Source: Chromera velia (lineage: Eukaryota; Sar; Chromeraceae). From it: DNA of 27,012 bases. The stretch covers positions 1 through 27,012 of the forward strand of contig JAHBMJ010001771.1 in NCBI GenBank assembly GCA_018398765.1, read 5' to 3'. Below the pieces are notes generated by a model, which saw nothing but the letters and a program-made list of their open reading frames with translations, made no database searches and was not told the origin of the DNA. The position numbers and the translations under genes were made by a program. The number at the start of each line of letters is the position of its first letter. Within the stretch, counting starts at the first letter, position 1. This document shows, one piece after another, positions 1-10,852 of the stretch.

Positions 1-28
1 ATGATGATGATGATGATGATGATGATAG
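1..28. repeat. (ATG)n microsatellite, possible retrotransposon 3' tail
   Basis: The window opens with about nine ATG triplets, which read as (CAT)n on the minus strand. The array lies about 105 bp downstream of the end of the minus-strand retrotransposon ORF at 133. Several non-LTR families end in a short tandem repeat instead of poly(A), so this may be the 3' terminus of that element. It is cut by the window edge, so its true length is unknown. Confidence 0.6.
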
Positions 29-132
29 AAGACTTAACCCCTAGCCTCTGTTGGGCTCGGGTGGTCCGTTCATCCATGCATTCATGCATAGGGTGTTTGA
101 TCGATCGATTATTCTAGATCAAACGCATGCTC

Positions 133-1530
133 TCAATTCTCCACCTCTCTCAAGCACCTCATTATTGCTTCAAACCCCTGCCGCGGCTTATGATTAAGCA
201 TCAAGAAGCAGCTCTCAAAGGCTTCTACCTCTGCTGGGCCCGCCCCTTTAACCTTAGAGATTGCTGCCACTCTTTGCGCAGCGGTAACCCTGTCAAAAAG
301 AGAGAGACCATCCTTCACTTCTCTCACTACCGCTTTCAATGCTGCTTGCTCCTCTCTCCTCCCTATGCAATCAGTCAGGCGATGCACAGCATCGTCAACC
401 GGTCGTCTGTCTTGATCCAGACAACGCGCACACAATTTTTCCTGCACCCCGCCATGGCATGCTCCCCCCCCCACGACTTTGAGCAAAAGGGGCGTGATGG
501 AAATGCCTGCCTGAAGAAAGGGCGAGGGCAGAGAGCACGGCACCGACACCTTCTTTCCTGAATGGATTCGTTGGGTGGAAAGGAGCAGTTTAGCAAATCT
601 CTCTCTCGATGGATGTGCTTTCTGAAAAGCGGTGCATGCAGCGTTGGGTGGGTAGAGTGATGGGTTTCTTCTTGGATAACTGTTGTCGTCTTCATTCTCA
701 GCTGCCCATCCCTTCAACCACTCCCCTTCTGTCTGGACCGCCATTTCTCTTTTCAACCGGTTCCCTACCAGGGCTCTTTCTGTTTTCCATTCTCTTTGCC
801 TCATATCTTCATACTGCAGTGACCACACGCTGCGGGCCTCTGCCTCACTTAGAGAGAGGAGCTTGGCGGTCTCTTTCGGGAGCAACTTATTGATAGATGC
901 ACGAAATGATGGGCACAGCCCTCCTCTGTATGTACACAGGACTGCTTTAGGGAGGTCTCGCTTTTGGAGGTGAAGAGAAGAGAGGAAAGAAGCAACACGA
1001 CTTCGCATGACACAGAGCATAGAGGACAGACCAATAGAGAAGAGAGAAGGAGAGGTGAAAGAGTTGTGAGGGAGACGGAAGGCCCAACGAACAAATCTGA
1101 GTTGTAGCGCGGTCAGTGTGTTGATGTCCTGTTTCCTAAGAGGGAGTGCCTCCAAGGAGTAGGTGGCGACAGGCAGCCAAACCGACCGGAAAAGCTGCAC
1201 TTTCGTAGAGGCAGGAAGGGGACCAAGAGAAGAGAGGAGGCCCTAAAGAGACCCTAGGGCCTTTGCTGCTGACTGCAGGCGTGCATCTACACTCATTTTT
1301 AAATTTCCTCCCTTATAGAACATGCATCCCAGGTACTTATATTCATTTACCCATTCAACCACCCTCCCATCGAACGTCACTTCCCCTTCCTCTCCGGCCC
1401 CCCGGGAAGACAGAGTCATGATCTTTGTCTTCTTTAGATTGACCAACAACCCTTGCTCTCTACAGTATCTGTCTAATCTGTCTATTTTTCTTTGCAAGTC
1501 TTTTCTACTGTACCCACCAGCCACTAGCAT
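133..1530 (-). mobile_element. Decayed non-LTR retrotransposon, C-terminal RT fragment (copy 1)
   Basis: This is the C-terminal part of a LINE-type polyprotein. From 1530 downwards the minus strand encodes the end of the reverse transcriptase palm and thumb. Visible landmarks are a helix-rich LQRKIDRLDRYC block, the NLKKTKIM motif and a EYKYLGC motif. The reading frame then hits a TAG at 1243-1245 but continues in the same frame to 133. The distal part carries a VVGGGACHGG block followed by a C-x2-C-x12-H-x4-C zinc-type motif at about 366-432, as found at the C-terminus of several non-LTR clades. The coding frame starts abruptly: an in-frame TGA lies at 1531-1533, and no catalytic RT motif A, B or C is left. 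The copy is therefore 5'-truncated and has a nonsense codon. It is clearly homologous to the copy at 2078-4343. The clade cannot be named from this fragment. Confidence 0.85.
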
Positions 1531-2077
1531 TCACTCTTTAGCCTAGTCTTTAGTACACTGCTGATAGATCATATTATCATTATAGTACGTTATAATAATA
1601 ATATAATTCTACGTTTTCACTAGCGTTTTCATCAATCAATCAAGAGATACCTATAAATCATTTAAGTACATATATATAATTATACCTATAGCTAGATCAT
1701 TTAAGTGTGCTTCAGTAAGTAGGGATAGCTATCGTATCGTATCGTACCAAATTGGTATCACAGTATTAGAATTTAACGTTCCAAAAAAAAGGGGGCATCG
1801 TCGATAATTTCAATACCAACACTAGACCAGCCATCGTATCCCAATGGCAAAGGGCAGTCTGTGAGCATTCATGTCATATTGCAAGCTAGGAGCATGCTAG
1901 CGAATGCTCACCTAAAGCGGCCGAACCTTAGGACTACTAGCTAGCAAAGCGCTGCTCCCCAGGATTGATCAGTCTAGTCCTAGGCATGCAGCAATGAGGG
2001 CACTAGCCTTTCTAGCGTCCCTCTGAAGAAGAAGCGAGAAGTACCGCCTTACACGCTCCTTGGCCTGCCCCAACCCT
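1531..2077. other. Spacer between two retrotransposon copies
   Basis: No gene is seen here. The stretch is AT-rich up to about 1800, with short (ATA)n and (ATCGT)n runs near 1595 and 1730. A perfect 10-bp inverted repeat (GTGAGCATTC at 1861-1870 with its complement at 1902-1911) could form a hairpin. The last part probably contains the 3' untranslated tail of the second retrotransposon copy, but no terminal repeat or target duplication is visible. Confidence 0.5.
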
Positions 2078-4343
2078 CTACCCCCTCGGGCCTCCTGTTT
2101 CTCTCCATGGCAGTCCATGCTCACACACTTCTTCTATCGACATACGCTCCAGTCGCCTATACCAGAGATCGCTCACTCTCCCCTGCGGCACTTCCGTTCG
2201 AAAACAAGTTGTCAGGCGGTGAATCGGGTCGTCAATCAGTTTGTCATAAGTTTTCTCTTCACAGGCCTTGCAAATTGATTCAACCTTCCCCCCATGGTTT
2301 GCCCCCCCTCCAACAACGGCGCACAACACAGGGCGGAAAACTGCCCCGGGGGATGCTAGGAACTGCTTGGCGAGTGGTTCAACCGAAGGAGACCTTAAGC
2401 CCCCCTTCCCCTCCGCCAGGCTTCCTAAGACCAGTTTTACAAAGCGTTGGCTGCTTCTATTCTCCTTTTGATGATCAGTCAGGCAGGCAGATGGAGGAAA
2501 AGACATGTCATGCATTCCTTATCTACCTTGTCTCCCCCCTCTCCTTTCCGTCACGGAAACCGGGTCTGCCCAGTCTCCCAGCCATTCGTTGACTTCTCTG
2601 CTTCTTGCCCCCCTTCTCAGCCTGCTATTTGAGGTTCTGAAATCTACCTCATCAAGTTTACCTTCAAGAAGGGCAGAACTGACGGGTTACACAAGCCTCT
2701 TTACCGACCCCGACCACGCCCTAAGCTCCCCCCTCCTGATAGTGTGGCATGCCCACAACGCTTGAGACAAAGCCAATCGCGTAAGGGAAAGACTTCAAAT
2801 ACCCTCCCACTCTGACACTGAGAATCTTTCTCATAAGCCTCAGCCCAACGGCTATAAGGGTGGGAAAGATAAAAGAATTACAGGGTAGACGGAGAGACTA
2901 ACGCACAAAACGAAGCTGAAGAGAGTCTAAGCATTGGATGTCAGATTCTCGAATCGGGAGGGCTTCAACAGAATAAGTGGCGGCGGGTTCCTATGTCCCC
3001 CTGAAGAAGGACATACGACTATGTGGGGAGAGCGTCCCTATTGATACGCACAAACCCATAGCCCCTCCTACTCCCCTCTCTGCAGCTTCAAGTCTGGCAG
3101 TCACAGACTTACGAGGGTTCGCATCACAGAAGACCTGATAACTTAAGTATCTGTAACTTTCTACCCATTCGACCGTCCGACCCTTGATAAGAATTTCTTC
3201 ATCTCTCCCCTTGCCTGCTAATCTCATCACTTTCATTTTTTTTAAATTTACTGTCAGACCCCACGTGTCACAATACACGGCCAACCGATCTATTCTCTTT
3301 TGGAGGTCGCGGAGGGAGTGCCCAAAGATTACGAGATTATCTGCATAACCGATGCTCTCTATCAGAAGGTCTCTCAGCCTCACTTTCTGGGATGAATCCT
3401 CCCCTCGATCTCTACTCTGGAGACTAACTGAGGTATACAAATTATTGATGAAGAGAAGAAATAGGAGAAGAGAAAGAGGGTCACCTTGTTTTACCCCTGT
3501 TCCCTCTTTAAACATGCTTTCCGACCCATCAATCTTCCCCATGACCTTAATATACATTGCATAGATCATATTAATGTCTCCTTCTAAAAGCTCCTCCTCT
3601 CTAAGTCTCTGAATCAATTTCTTTCTGTCAACTCTATCAAATGCCTTGCTAAAGTCCACAAAACACGCGAATAAAGGTTTCTTTTTGTTTCTGGAAGTTT
3701 TAGAAAGGGTAAACAAAGCATGAATAGCCTCTCTAGTCCCCACTCCTTTTCTGAATCCTATCTGTCTGTCGTCTATCCTTGCTTTCAGATGGAGGTGAGA
3801 ATCCATCAACAAAGTAAAGAGCTTACCTAGAAGGGTCGCTATATGAATAGGTCTCCATTCATCCACTAGCGGAGACACGGGGCCTTTGGGGACTGGGACA
3901 ATGCGAATGAAGTTCCATGTAGACGGCCAGTAAGAAAAGAGATGAAAAAGATTTAAAAAAATAAAGAGAAGAAAACGAGAGAGACGCGACGACCCAAAAC
4001 ACAGAGCAGCGTATTTAGGAGAGAGACCCTCAAGCCCAGCCCCCTTATTTGGGTTTACTTTTTTTATGACCGTCTCACATAGAGAAAGGGAGAAGAAAGG
4101 AGACCAAGGGGGAGGAGGAGGGCTGGAGGGTAGGGGGAGGTTGGGAAGTCCCTCTCCTTCAAATACCGACGCCCAGAAATTGGAGAAAACATCTGCCGAC
4201 GGTCTGTCCCCCGCTCTATCCCCTCCCATTTGTTGCGCCCTCTTCCACTTCCACACCGCTGAGGGGTCTCTAGTGGCCTCCTTAGCTGAATTGAACAAGT
4301 CCGCATCATGATGTATAAACAGAACTTTTGCAATAGCAAGCAA
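2078..4343 (-). mobile_element. Decayed non-LTR retrotransposon with RT domain (copy 2)
   Basis: Reading down from 4343, a 450-codon open frame contains a reverse transcriptase. It shows a PVPKG/EWRPI block, a GFRKGVGTREA block, motif A FVDFSKAFD (about 3636-3662), motif B GVKQGDPLS, and motif C at about 3336-3347. Motif C reads YADN where YADD is usual, so the second catalytic aspartate is lost. The frame ends at a TAG at 2991. The next homologous stretch (about 2880-2985) has a second stop at the position of a Trp in copy 1 (RFVRW). The C-terminal piece resumes at 2515-2078 with VVGGGANHGG and a C-x2-C-x13-H-x4-C motif. No apurinic endonuclease domain is seen upstream, so the copy is 5'-truncated as well as frameshifted and inactive. 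The proline-rich run before the RT may be a linker. Confidence 0.88.
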
Positions 4344-4827
4344 GAGATTTCTGTAGGTTTGTCAAAAACAGAAAAGATGATATTAATTTTGAGTGTTTAT
4401 TTTGATTGCATATATGCGGTTTTCAGTTATACAATACCCTAGCTAGATAAGCCTACTTAGCCTGCAGTAGAATCAGTCTGTACATTATAAAATATGCTAC
4501 ATGTTTCTAGATTTTAATATCATTTTATTTAATTTTATTACATAAATTCAAAAATTATATGAATATTTAAAGTATATTAGTTTCGTAGTTGCAATTTGCA
4601 ACTTTCAGTGCAATTTCAAGCATTTTTACTGGTGGACTATTCCTAATCATTTTCAAGAGGTAAAGTTATGAAGGCTCCTCAAGATTCTGATACAAGTATC
4701 ATGATATGATCACTTAATTTTTACAGCTATATAGGTTTGTCGACTCAGACATCACCGTTTCAAAGTTCTCTGCATGTGGAATAAACTTTTTTACGGTTCA
4801 AGTTTCAGGCCGAGTTCACTGTTGTCT
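4344..4827. other. AT-rich intergenic DNA
   Basis: No coding potential, RNA gene or clear repeat was recognised. The sequence is strongly AT-rich compared with the genes and separates the 5'-truncated retrotransposon from the foldback repeat. Confidence 0.5.
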
Positions 4828-5575
4828 GGTGTGATACGGTGTGACGTATATACAGCTATATATAGAACTTTATGGGGTGTGCGCTGCCGTAAATGATCCG
4901 TACATTCGCTGCCGCACCTGACCAACCTTTTAGAGCATGCCGCCGCCTTACGATCAACTAATACACAAGCAACACAATATATCTTTGTTCTTTTTTCTTA
5001 ATAGAAAAACGTTTCTATTTTTTTTTTTTTAAAGCATGCATAGTTTTTGTCTTGTGTGATACGGTGTGACGTATATACAGCTATATATAGAACTTTACAA
5101 GGTGTACGCCACTGGCGTACCACAAATGATCCGTGCATTCACCGCCGCACCTGACCGACCTTTTTGAGCATGCCGCCGCCTTACGATCAAGTAATACGCA
5201 AGCAACACAATACATCTTTATTCTTTTTTCTTAATAGAAAAACATTTCTAATTTTTTTTTTTTAAAGCATGCATAGTCTTTGTCTAGTAAGTCTTTTAAT
5301 TTATGTTTGTGCTACGTTTCAATGTTACTTAAATTGTAAGTTGTAACTTAATACCGTTTTCTTTTTTGCAACTGAAGTATAGGAGTCGACATGATCCACA
5401 TATAGTTTATGTTCTGATCAAAGTGTCATGTTGCTTGCGTATTACTTGATCGTAAGGCGGCGGCGTGCTCTAAAAGGTCGGTCAGGTGCGGCGGCGAATG
5501 CACGGATCATTTGCGGCGGCGCACACCCCGTAAAGTTCTATATGTAGCTGTATATACGTCACACCGTGTCACACC
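4828..5575. mobile_element. Foldback or MITE-like element with long inverted repeats
   Basis: One unit occurs three times. Direct copies lie at 4828-5052 and 5053-5285, and an inverted copy at about 5428-5575. The outer ends match as inverted repeats beginning GGTGTGA(T/C)ACGGTGTGACG and remain alignable for about 150 bp, through a conserved GCCGCCGCCTTACGATCAA block. The direct copies also share a poly(T) tract followed by AAAGCATGCATAG. No ORF is present and no flanking target duplication was found, so this could be a rearranged MITE, a foldback element or a fragment of a tandem repeat family. It sits about 290 bp upstream of the start codon of the next gene. Confidence 0.7.
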
Positions 5576-5866
5576 GATACAGGGAACAAAAAAATGCATG
5601 GCCGGCCAACTTCCAATCGTATCAGAAAAGGGAATTTGAATTATGACACAGCTGTAGAATTTCAGCAGAGGTTGGGGAGGAAGTGGGCTTGCCGTAGGTT
5701 CTCAAGCGCCTGTCGTGCACACTGACGGGTAAAAAACGCCGAAGACCTCTCGCACTTCCTTCACATGTTCGGAGACAGGCTCTCTCCCAAAAAATTCTTC
5801 ACGTTCGTGTAGGCCGCTCTTACAAGACCCAGAAGAGTTGTGGGAATCACTTTGAGTAAGAGAATC
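5576..5866 (+). promoter_or_regulatory. Probable promoter and 5' UTR of the orphan gene
   Basis: This is the gap between the foldback element and the first ATG. No TATA box or other core element stands out. A non-coding upstream exon cannot be excluded. Confidence 0.3.
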
Positions 5867-8334
5867 ATGCAGAGGAAAAAGCTTCCCGACAAGAAAAAGT
5901 ATGTGCCGTACGGCGAAGAGCGGAGGCCGTCTGTTCTGTGGGCTCAGAAATACTCCGACGTCTTCGCGCGAAACCCGGAGTATGTGGAGACCCTCATCAA
6001 TTTCAAGAACAGCGAAAGGCTCCGAAAGGAAATGGAGCAGAACTTGGAGGACGAGAAGCTCAACAGGAGAGCTGCAGAGTTGCGTGCAGGCTCTGCAGCA
6101 GGCCTGCAAAACGAGGACTTTCGGTCCACAGTCAAGAACGACTACGAGGCGTTCCAGTTTAGAAACAGGATCAGAAAAGCCGAGTCCAATCTTGACTATG
6201 TAAAGGTGCAGATGGAGACCATATTTGCACTTCAGAAAGCAGTTAACCAGCAGGTCAAGTCAGAGTGCCAGGACATTCATACACGACTCCAGGTTTCCAA
6301 AAGACTTTTCGACCCCAATGAATACCTCAAACCCGCTGGTAGACGAACTTTGCAAAAGCGGACGGAGCCGGGACCGCTTTTTCGTCGAAAGAAGAAAAAA
6401 CAACAAAAGAAGGGGCAACAAACGAATGAGGCTGGTGAGGATGACGCGGCATCCAGTAAGGCGACTGCAGGAGTACAGTCTAGAGAACCCGAAGGAGAGA
6501 AGGGCTCTCCACTGAATTTACAGCTCCCAGGAAAGATCCCTCAGGTCATGTTGTCTGAGAGAGTCCCTGCGCCTCCAGAAGAGTCGGGAGGTGAGAGATC
6601 TAGCCGCCGCCCTGGCCGCTCCCCTCCCGAAGCCCCCTGGAGAATGTGGAAGAGGCAGTGCTCCTCTTCGCCTGCCAATCGGAAACTGAGGGCAACTGAG
6701 CAAATGACCAAGCGTGAGACTCCCAAACAATCGAATGATAAAGACAGGGGAGCAGAGAAGGAGACGGAGGGGGAGAAGGAAGAAAAGGATCATGATGGGT
6801 TGGAAGAGTGGTCTGTCGGTGATGACAGCCTGGACATCCCCATAGAGTTGCTCGAACAAACAGATCCTAGGTCCCTACCCACTGCACCTCCTCCCTTATC
6901 AGAGGATGAGACAGGGGTGATACAGAAAGTTCTATGGAGACGCACATCCATCGCTGCTCGTGCAGCCTCAGCCCCCCCCCTCTTGACACGAGACATGCGT
7001 CGGGACCGATTCCTCAAAGCCCTCAAAGGTCTCCTCTCATCCCGACCTGAGCACGTGGTCTCGAAAGCAGAGGCCGCCTCGACTGCTAGGGAGGGGGTGA
7101 GGAGAAAACACTACGAAGCAACGTATCACCAGCGTCCCGAGGTGGTCGCAAGACGGTGGAATCTCCACGCGTGGCTGCTGAAGAATTTATGGATGCAGCA
7201 CAAACATGATGAGGTGATACGCAAAGAGCCCCATGCTGTCTTCTCCAGACTCTACAGAGTATGGACAGCCAACGACGAGCCTGGGAGAGAGCAGCTCAAA
7301 GAGGAGACCAAGCAGATGGAAGCGCAGAGAATCAAAGAAACGTGGAAGGATTTCTCCCGTAAAGTTTTTGTGTACAGGTACGTCAGTCGAAGGAACAGCA
7401 TACAGTTCATGGAAAGAGAAACTAAATGTCGTGTGAAGAGTGAAAGCAAAAACGACCAGACACGGTGAGGTTTTTCCGCTTTCCTAATTTCCGTTTGTCT
7501 CCGAATCCAACTAGACATTTTCTCTTGCGGTGCGATGAGATCAAAGTGCTGCATATCGAACGATCCACCTGACCCTTCTTCCCTGCTTCTTCTCTTTGGT
7601 TGTCTCCTCTCTTCTCTTTGCAGACGGGTGTACAACCTTCCTGTCATCAGAGCCTTAGCCCCTGATGAGCTCTGGGGCCTCGAGTCTTACCTGAAGGACC
7701 TTGATGCACTGGCAGAGCGCAAAAAGAGAGAGAAGCAATGGAGAGAGATGATGAGGAAGAAGGGAAGGTTGAAGACGCAGGTGGACAGAGAAGCTCAGGT
7801 AGACGCACAGGGAATTCGGGACAAAACAATGCCGGGGGCCCGAAAGGCGAGGGAGGCTGCCGCTGCGGTGATGGAAGACAGGGCCTTCAGGGGTGACGAG
7901 AAGGACTGGAAGCTTTCGGTGGACCAGAGAAGGGACGAGGAGGCAGTCCTTGCACTTGGTCAGCTCGAGAGGGAAAAAAAAGAAGAAGAAGAAGAAGAAG
8001 GGATGTATTTCGATTTCGGTTTTTGCGTGTGGATTCGTTCTGCCCATGCACTCGCTTTGGTTGTGTCATGATGGAGAACTGTCTACTGTTATGCAACCTT
8101 GGAGTTGGCCTTTTTATATTCTGTAAATGTGTGGGTGTGGTTTTTTCCAATGAGTTCCTCTTTGTCCTCAGAGGGGGCTCGTACATTTGTTTCGCAGAGG
8201 GGGCCTTCTCGTACTTTGCAGCCAGCCTTCTCGGGATGAACTGAGAAAATTAGTGCATATAGCAAACTTCTCAAACCTTTTTCAGATTCTGTTCCCTTCG
8301 TTCATCTTTTTTTTTCTCTCTCTCCGCTTTTTCC

Positions 8335-8371
<37 letters not shown>

Positions 8372-10852
8372 GTGTATGCAGGAAGGGTAGTCGAGCAAGA
8401 GGCCCAGGCCGATTGGGACCGATATCAAGGCAATCTCCTCTCAGTGGAGAGACGGTCTGCAGTCCACAGACTGATCCTCTTGGACGGTCGGGGCTCCGTC
8501 TCCGTGCAGTGCCTCATCGATGTGGAGGCACCCAAACAGACAGCTGCTGTTGGGGTATCTGGGATTTTCTGGGGTGGAGAGAGTGGGGCTGTGGGGGCGT
8601 CTCTTGCGGCCTGTGCGAGCGGGTCGGCAACGTTGGGGGGAGCCCTCACAGGCCCCACGGCGCCCCTGCCCCTTGCCTTCTCAGCCGCCTCCTTGAATCA
8701 AGGGGGAGGGGGGGCAGGGCTTCTCAACAGCACCCTAACAGCAAAACGCAAACTGAAGGGGCGTGCCGCCACCAGAGCCTCATTTGCGGAGGATGTGGAC
8801 CAGACATGTGGGGGGAAGGGACAGGGGGGGAAAAGTTCAAGCAGAAGGTCTTCATTGAGACGACAGGGGTCATCACCCCTGAAGGCATCCGCACTGTCAC
8901 CGACAACCCCTGACAGACGCCTGATGCATTCCCCAACAGCCGAGAGTGGTCTCTCCGTTCCTGCCAACCAAGAAGAAGCATTGCAGCTGTGGGAGGAGTA
9001 CAAACGTTCGTGTCCCCTCCGAGCCCCTAAGTCTACCCCAGCGGAGACACGGCTTCTTAAGTCATTCACGAAAACTTTCAAAAGAATGGCAACAAGTTTT
9101 ACTGTGGGGGACAAAAGCAGTCTCTTTTTAGATGACGAAGACGAGCATGAGGAAGGAGAGGACGGGGGGACATCCGTGAGTCCCGACCCTCTAGGTGCAA
9201 CGAACCTGACTTTTGCATTTGGAGCTTCCCCTTCTGCAGTGTATGAGACAGATTCCCCGAGTCTAGACGTCTCTGTCTTGTCTCCAGGGATGTTCACGAA
9301 CAGAAAACCCCCAACCGGATCATCGGGCCGAGCTGGAGGGAAGACAACGCCAGGATCCATCACCAAGAGGGTCACTGCGTTTTTTGCTGCCACAGGGGGG
9401 AATGAGGGAACACCCCCTCTGACACCGTCAAAGCGTCGTGAGCAGACTTTGAGAAGTAGACCTTCGATGTCGAATGTTTCTGTTGGAGCCCAAAAGTCAA
9501 AGAAAAGAGAAAGGGCAGAAGCGGGAGTACCCTTGAGAGGGTCCAGGATGCCGAAGTGTATGGGGAAGTGCGGCACCGCCGCCTCGTTAGGGGCCGGTCA
9601 CACGTGTTCCATGGGTGCGCTTTCCAAGTCCACGGTTCGGGAATTGGGGGAAGGGGGGCAGGCTGCAGGAGGGTTAAAGCGAAGTATGACTGCCCGAACT
9701 TTTAGAAGGGGGAGGAGTTCTAGATCCGTAGCAAGTTCAGCCACCAACCATTCAGACTCCCTCACCCAATGTGCCAAGACCCTTCGGAGCACTGCGGGAA
9801 GAGGCAGAGAATCGAAGCTTCGTGCTCAGATCAGAACAGCTCGGCAAAGCACCAGGGGGGGGGGCAGCATTAGCAGTGCAAAGAAGCACACTCATGAGGC
9901 CGGCACCTCTGAGGCTGGAGGTCTCTCAGTCGATGGCGAAGGTTCTTACATCATTCCCCCGTCTGCTTCAGGTCTCACTGCTGTCAGTTTGACAGAAACC
10001 CACCGGAGCCAAACCGTCCCAACGCCTCTACAGGAAGATCCGGGAAACGCTCTTGTAAAGAAAATTTTAGGTCCGCACGCGAAGAAATCGAGAGGCCTGA
10101 CTTGTCTGTTTGCAGAAATTGCAAATGGAAAGCAGCACCCAAGTTATAAGGAGATGGAGGTCCCCCAGAATGTGATCGGGTGTTACCTTGCAGAAAAGGT
10201 CCGAATTCGTCGTGACTTCACCCCCCCTCCCCGTCCCCTCACAGAGCAAGAACTCTTCAATCCGGGAGAGGGCCCAGGGGCTCAGGCAGAGAGTCTCCGA
10301 GATGTCCAAAAATTCATCACCGAAAAACTCCAAGAAGGAGAGCAGTGGGTGAAGGACCAGAAGCAGGCAACGAAACTGTCGACAAATAACGTTCTCATGC
10401 AGTGCCAGCCTGAGCGAAGGCACAGACACGTGACAGCCCACGAGAGATGGCGTCTCCACGTGGACACAAAAAGGAAAGGATCGAAGGACGAAGCGAAGCA
10501 GAAAGCAGGGGGAGGGGACATGCAATCAGAGGGAGACGGCATGACAGATCAACAGAATTCTTCTGTGCCTGCTGGGATCTTTGTGGCAGACGAGGAGACG
10601 CTGCAGCGATTAGAAGAACGAAAATTCCGCGCGGCATTTGACCGCGAGATGGCACGACTTGACGGTGTAGAGGCAGCGGAAGACATTCGCAGAGTACACG
10701 CACGTCGACCGCCCACTTCCATGTACACACTTCAAGAGAGGAAGCCGCTCCCTTTGTTGGATAGATTGAAGAAGGAAATTGAAGAAGAAACTTTTCGGAA
10801 AAAGTGTTTAGACGAACAACTGAAAAAGAAGAAACTTATGGGAAACGTTTGA
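5867..10852 (+). CDS. Large basic, mostly disordered protein of unknown function, three exons
   Basis: Proposed exons are 5867-7377, 7624-7958 (or to 8018) and 8382-10852, giving 1,438 (or 1,458) residues. Exon 1 ends at a GTACGT donor; exon 2 follows TTTGCAG and exon 3 follows TATGCAG, and all phases agree. The first ATG of the open frame is at 5867. The N-terminal 170 residues are charged and helix-prone (possible coiled coil). They are followed by a Lys-rich stretch and a long Ser/Pro/Glu-rich disordered part. A conserved-looking block spans the exon 1/2 junction (KVFVYR-RVYNLPV), then a highly charged helix. Exon 3 is Gly/Ser/Arg-rich in its first two thirds. Its last 270 residues are again charged and helical and end in a Lys-rich tail. 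No signal peptide, membrane segment or catalytic motif is visible. A scaffold or cytoskeletal role would fit the composition but is not shown. Real coding is supported by the splice phases and the long open frames. Confidence 0.75.
7378..7623 (+). other. Intron 1 of the orphan gene
   Basis: The donor is GTACGT after TACAG, and the acceptor is a pyrimidine-rich tract ending TTTGCAG. Splicing joins two bases (AG) to A, restoring an Arg codon and one continuous frame. Reading through the donor would give a stop at about 7466. Confidence 0.75.
7959..8381 (+). other. Intron 2 of the orphan gene, donor ambiguous
   Basis: The acceptor at 8381 is clear (TATGCAG before exon 3) and is preceded by a (TCTG)n array at about 8338-8371 that serves as its pyrimidine tract. 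Two GT sites fit the required phase: 7959 (GTCAGC) and 8019 (GTTTTT). The second would keep an AAG/GAA-rich run encoding Lys and Glu in the protein. GTCAGC looks like the better donor, since GTCAGT is used repeatedly in the neighbouring gene. Confidence 0.6.
8338..8371 (+). repeat. (TCTG)n microsatellite at a splice acceptor
   Basis: About eight TCTG/CTGT units directly precede TGTGTATGCAG, the acceptor of exon 3 of the orphan gene. Their pyrimidine bias makes them part of the likely polypyrimidine tract. Confidence 0.85.

Noticed and set aside
127-561. Plus-strand frames over the retrotransposon C-terminus
   Set aside because: The minus-strand reading has RT and zinc-type motifs; the plus frames are shadows.
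4819-5584. Target-site duplication around the foldback element
   Set aside because: The bases flanking 4828 and 5575 do not match over 4-11 bp.
5840-5866. Start of the orphan protein at a GTG codon at 5840
   Set aside because: A nuclear gene would be expected to use the first ATG of the frame at 5867.
5702-6109. Minus-strand frame over the start of the orphan gene
   Set aside because: It is antisense to a well-supported exon and has no homology-like motif.
8698-9576. 292-codon minus-strand frame opposite exon 3 of the orphan gene
   Set aside because: It shadows a much longer plus-strand frame that is supported by splice phases, and it has no recognisable motif.
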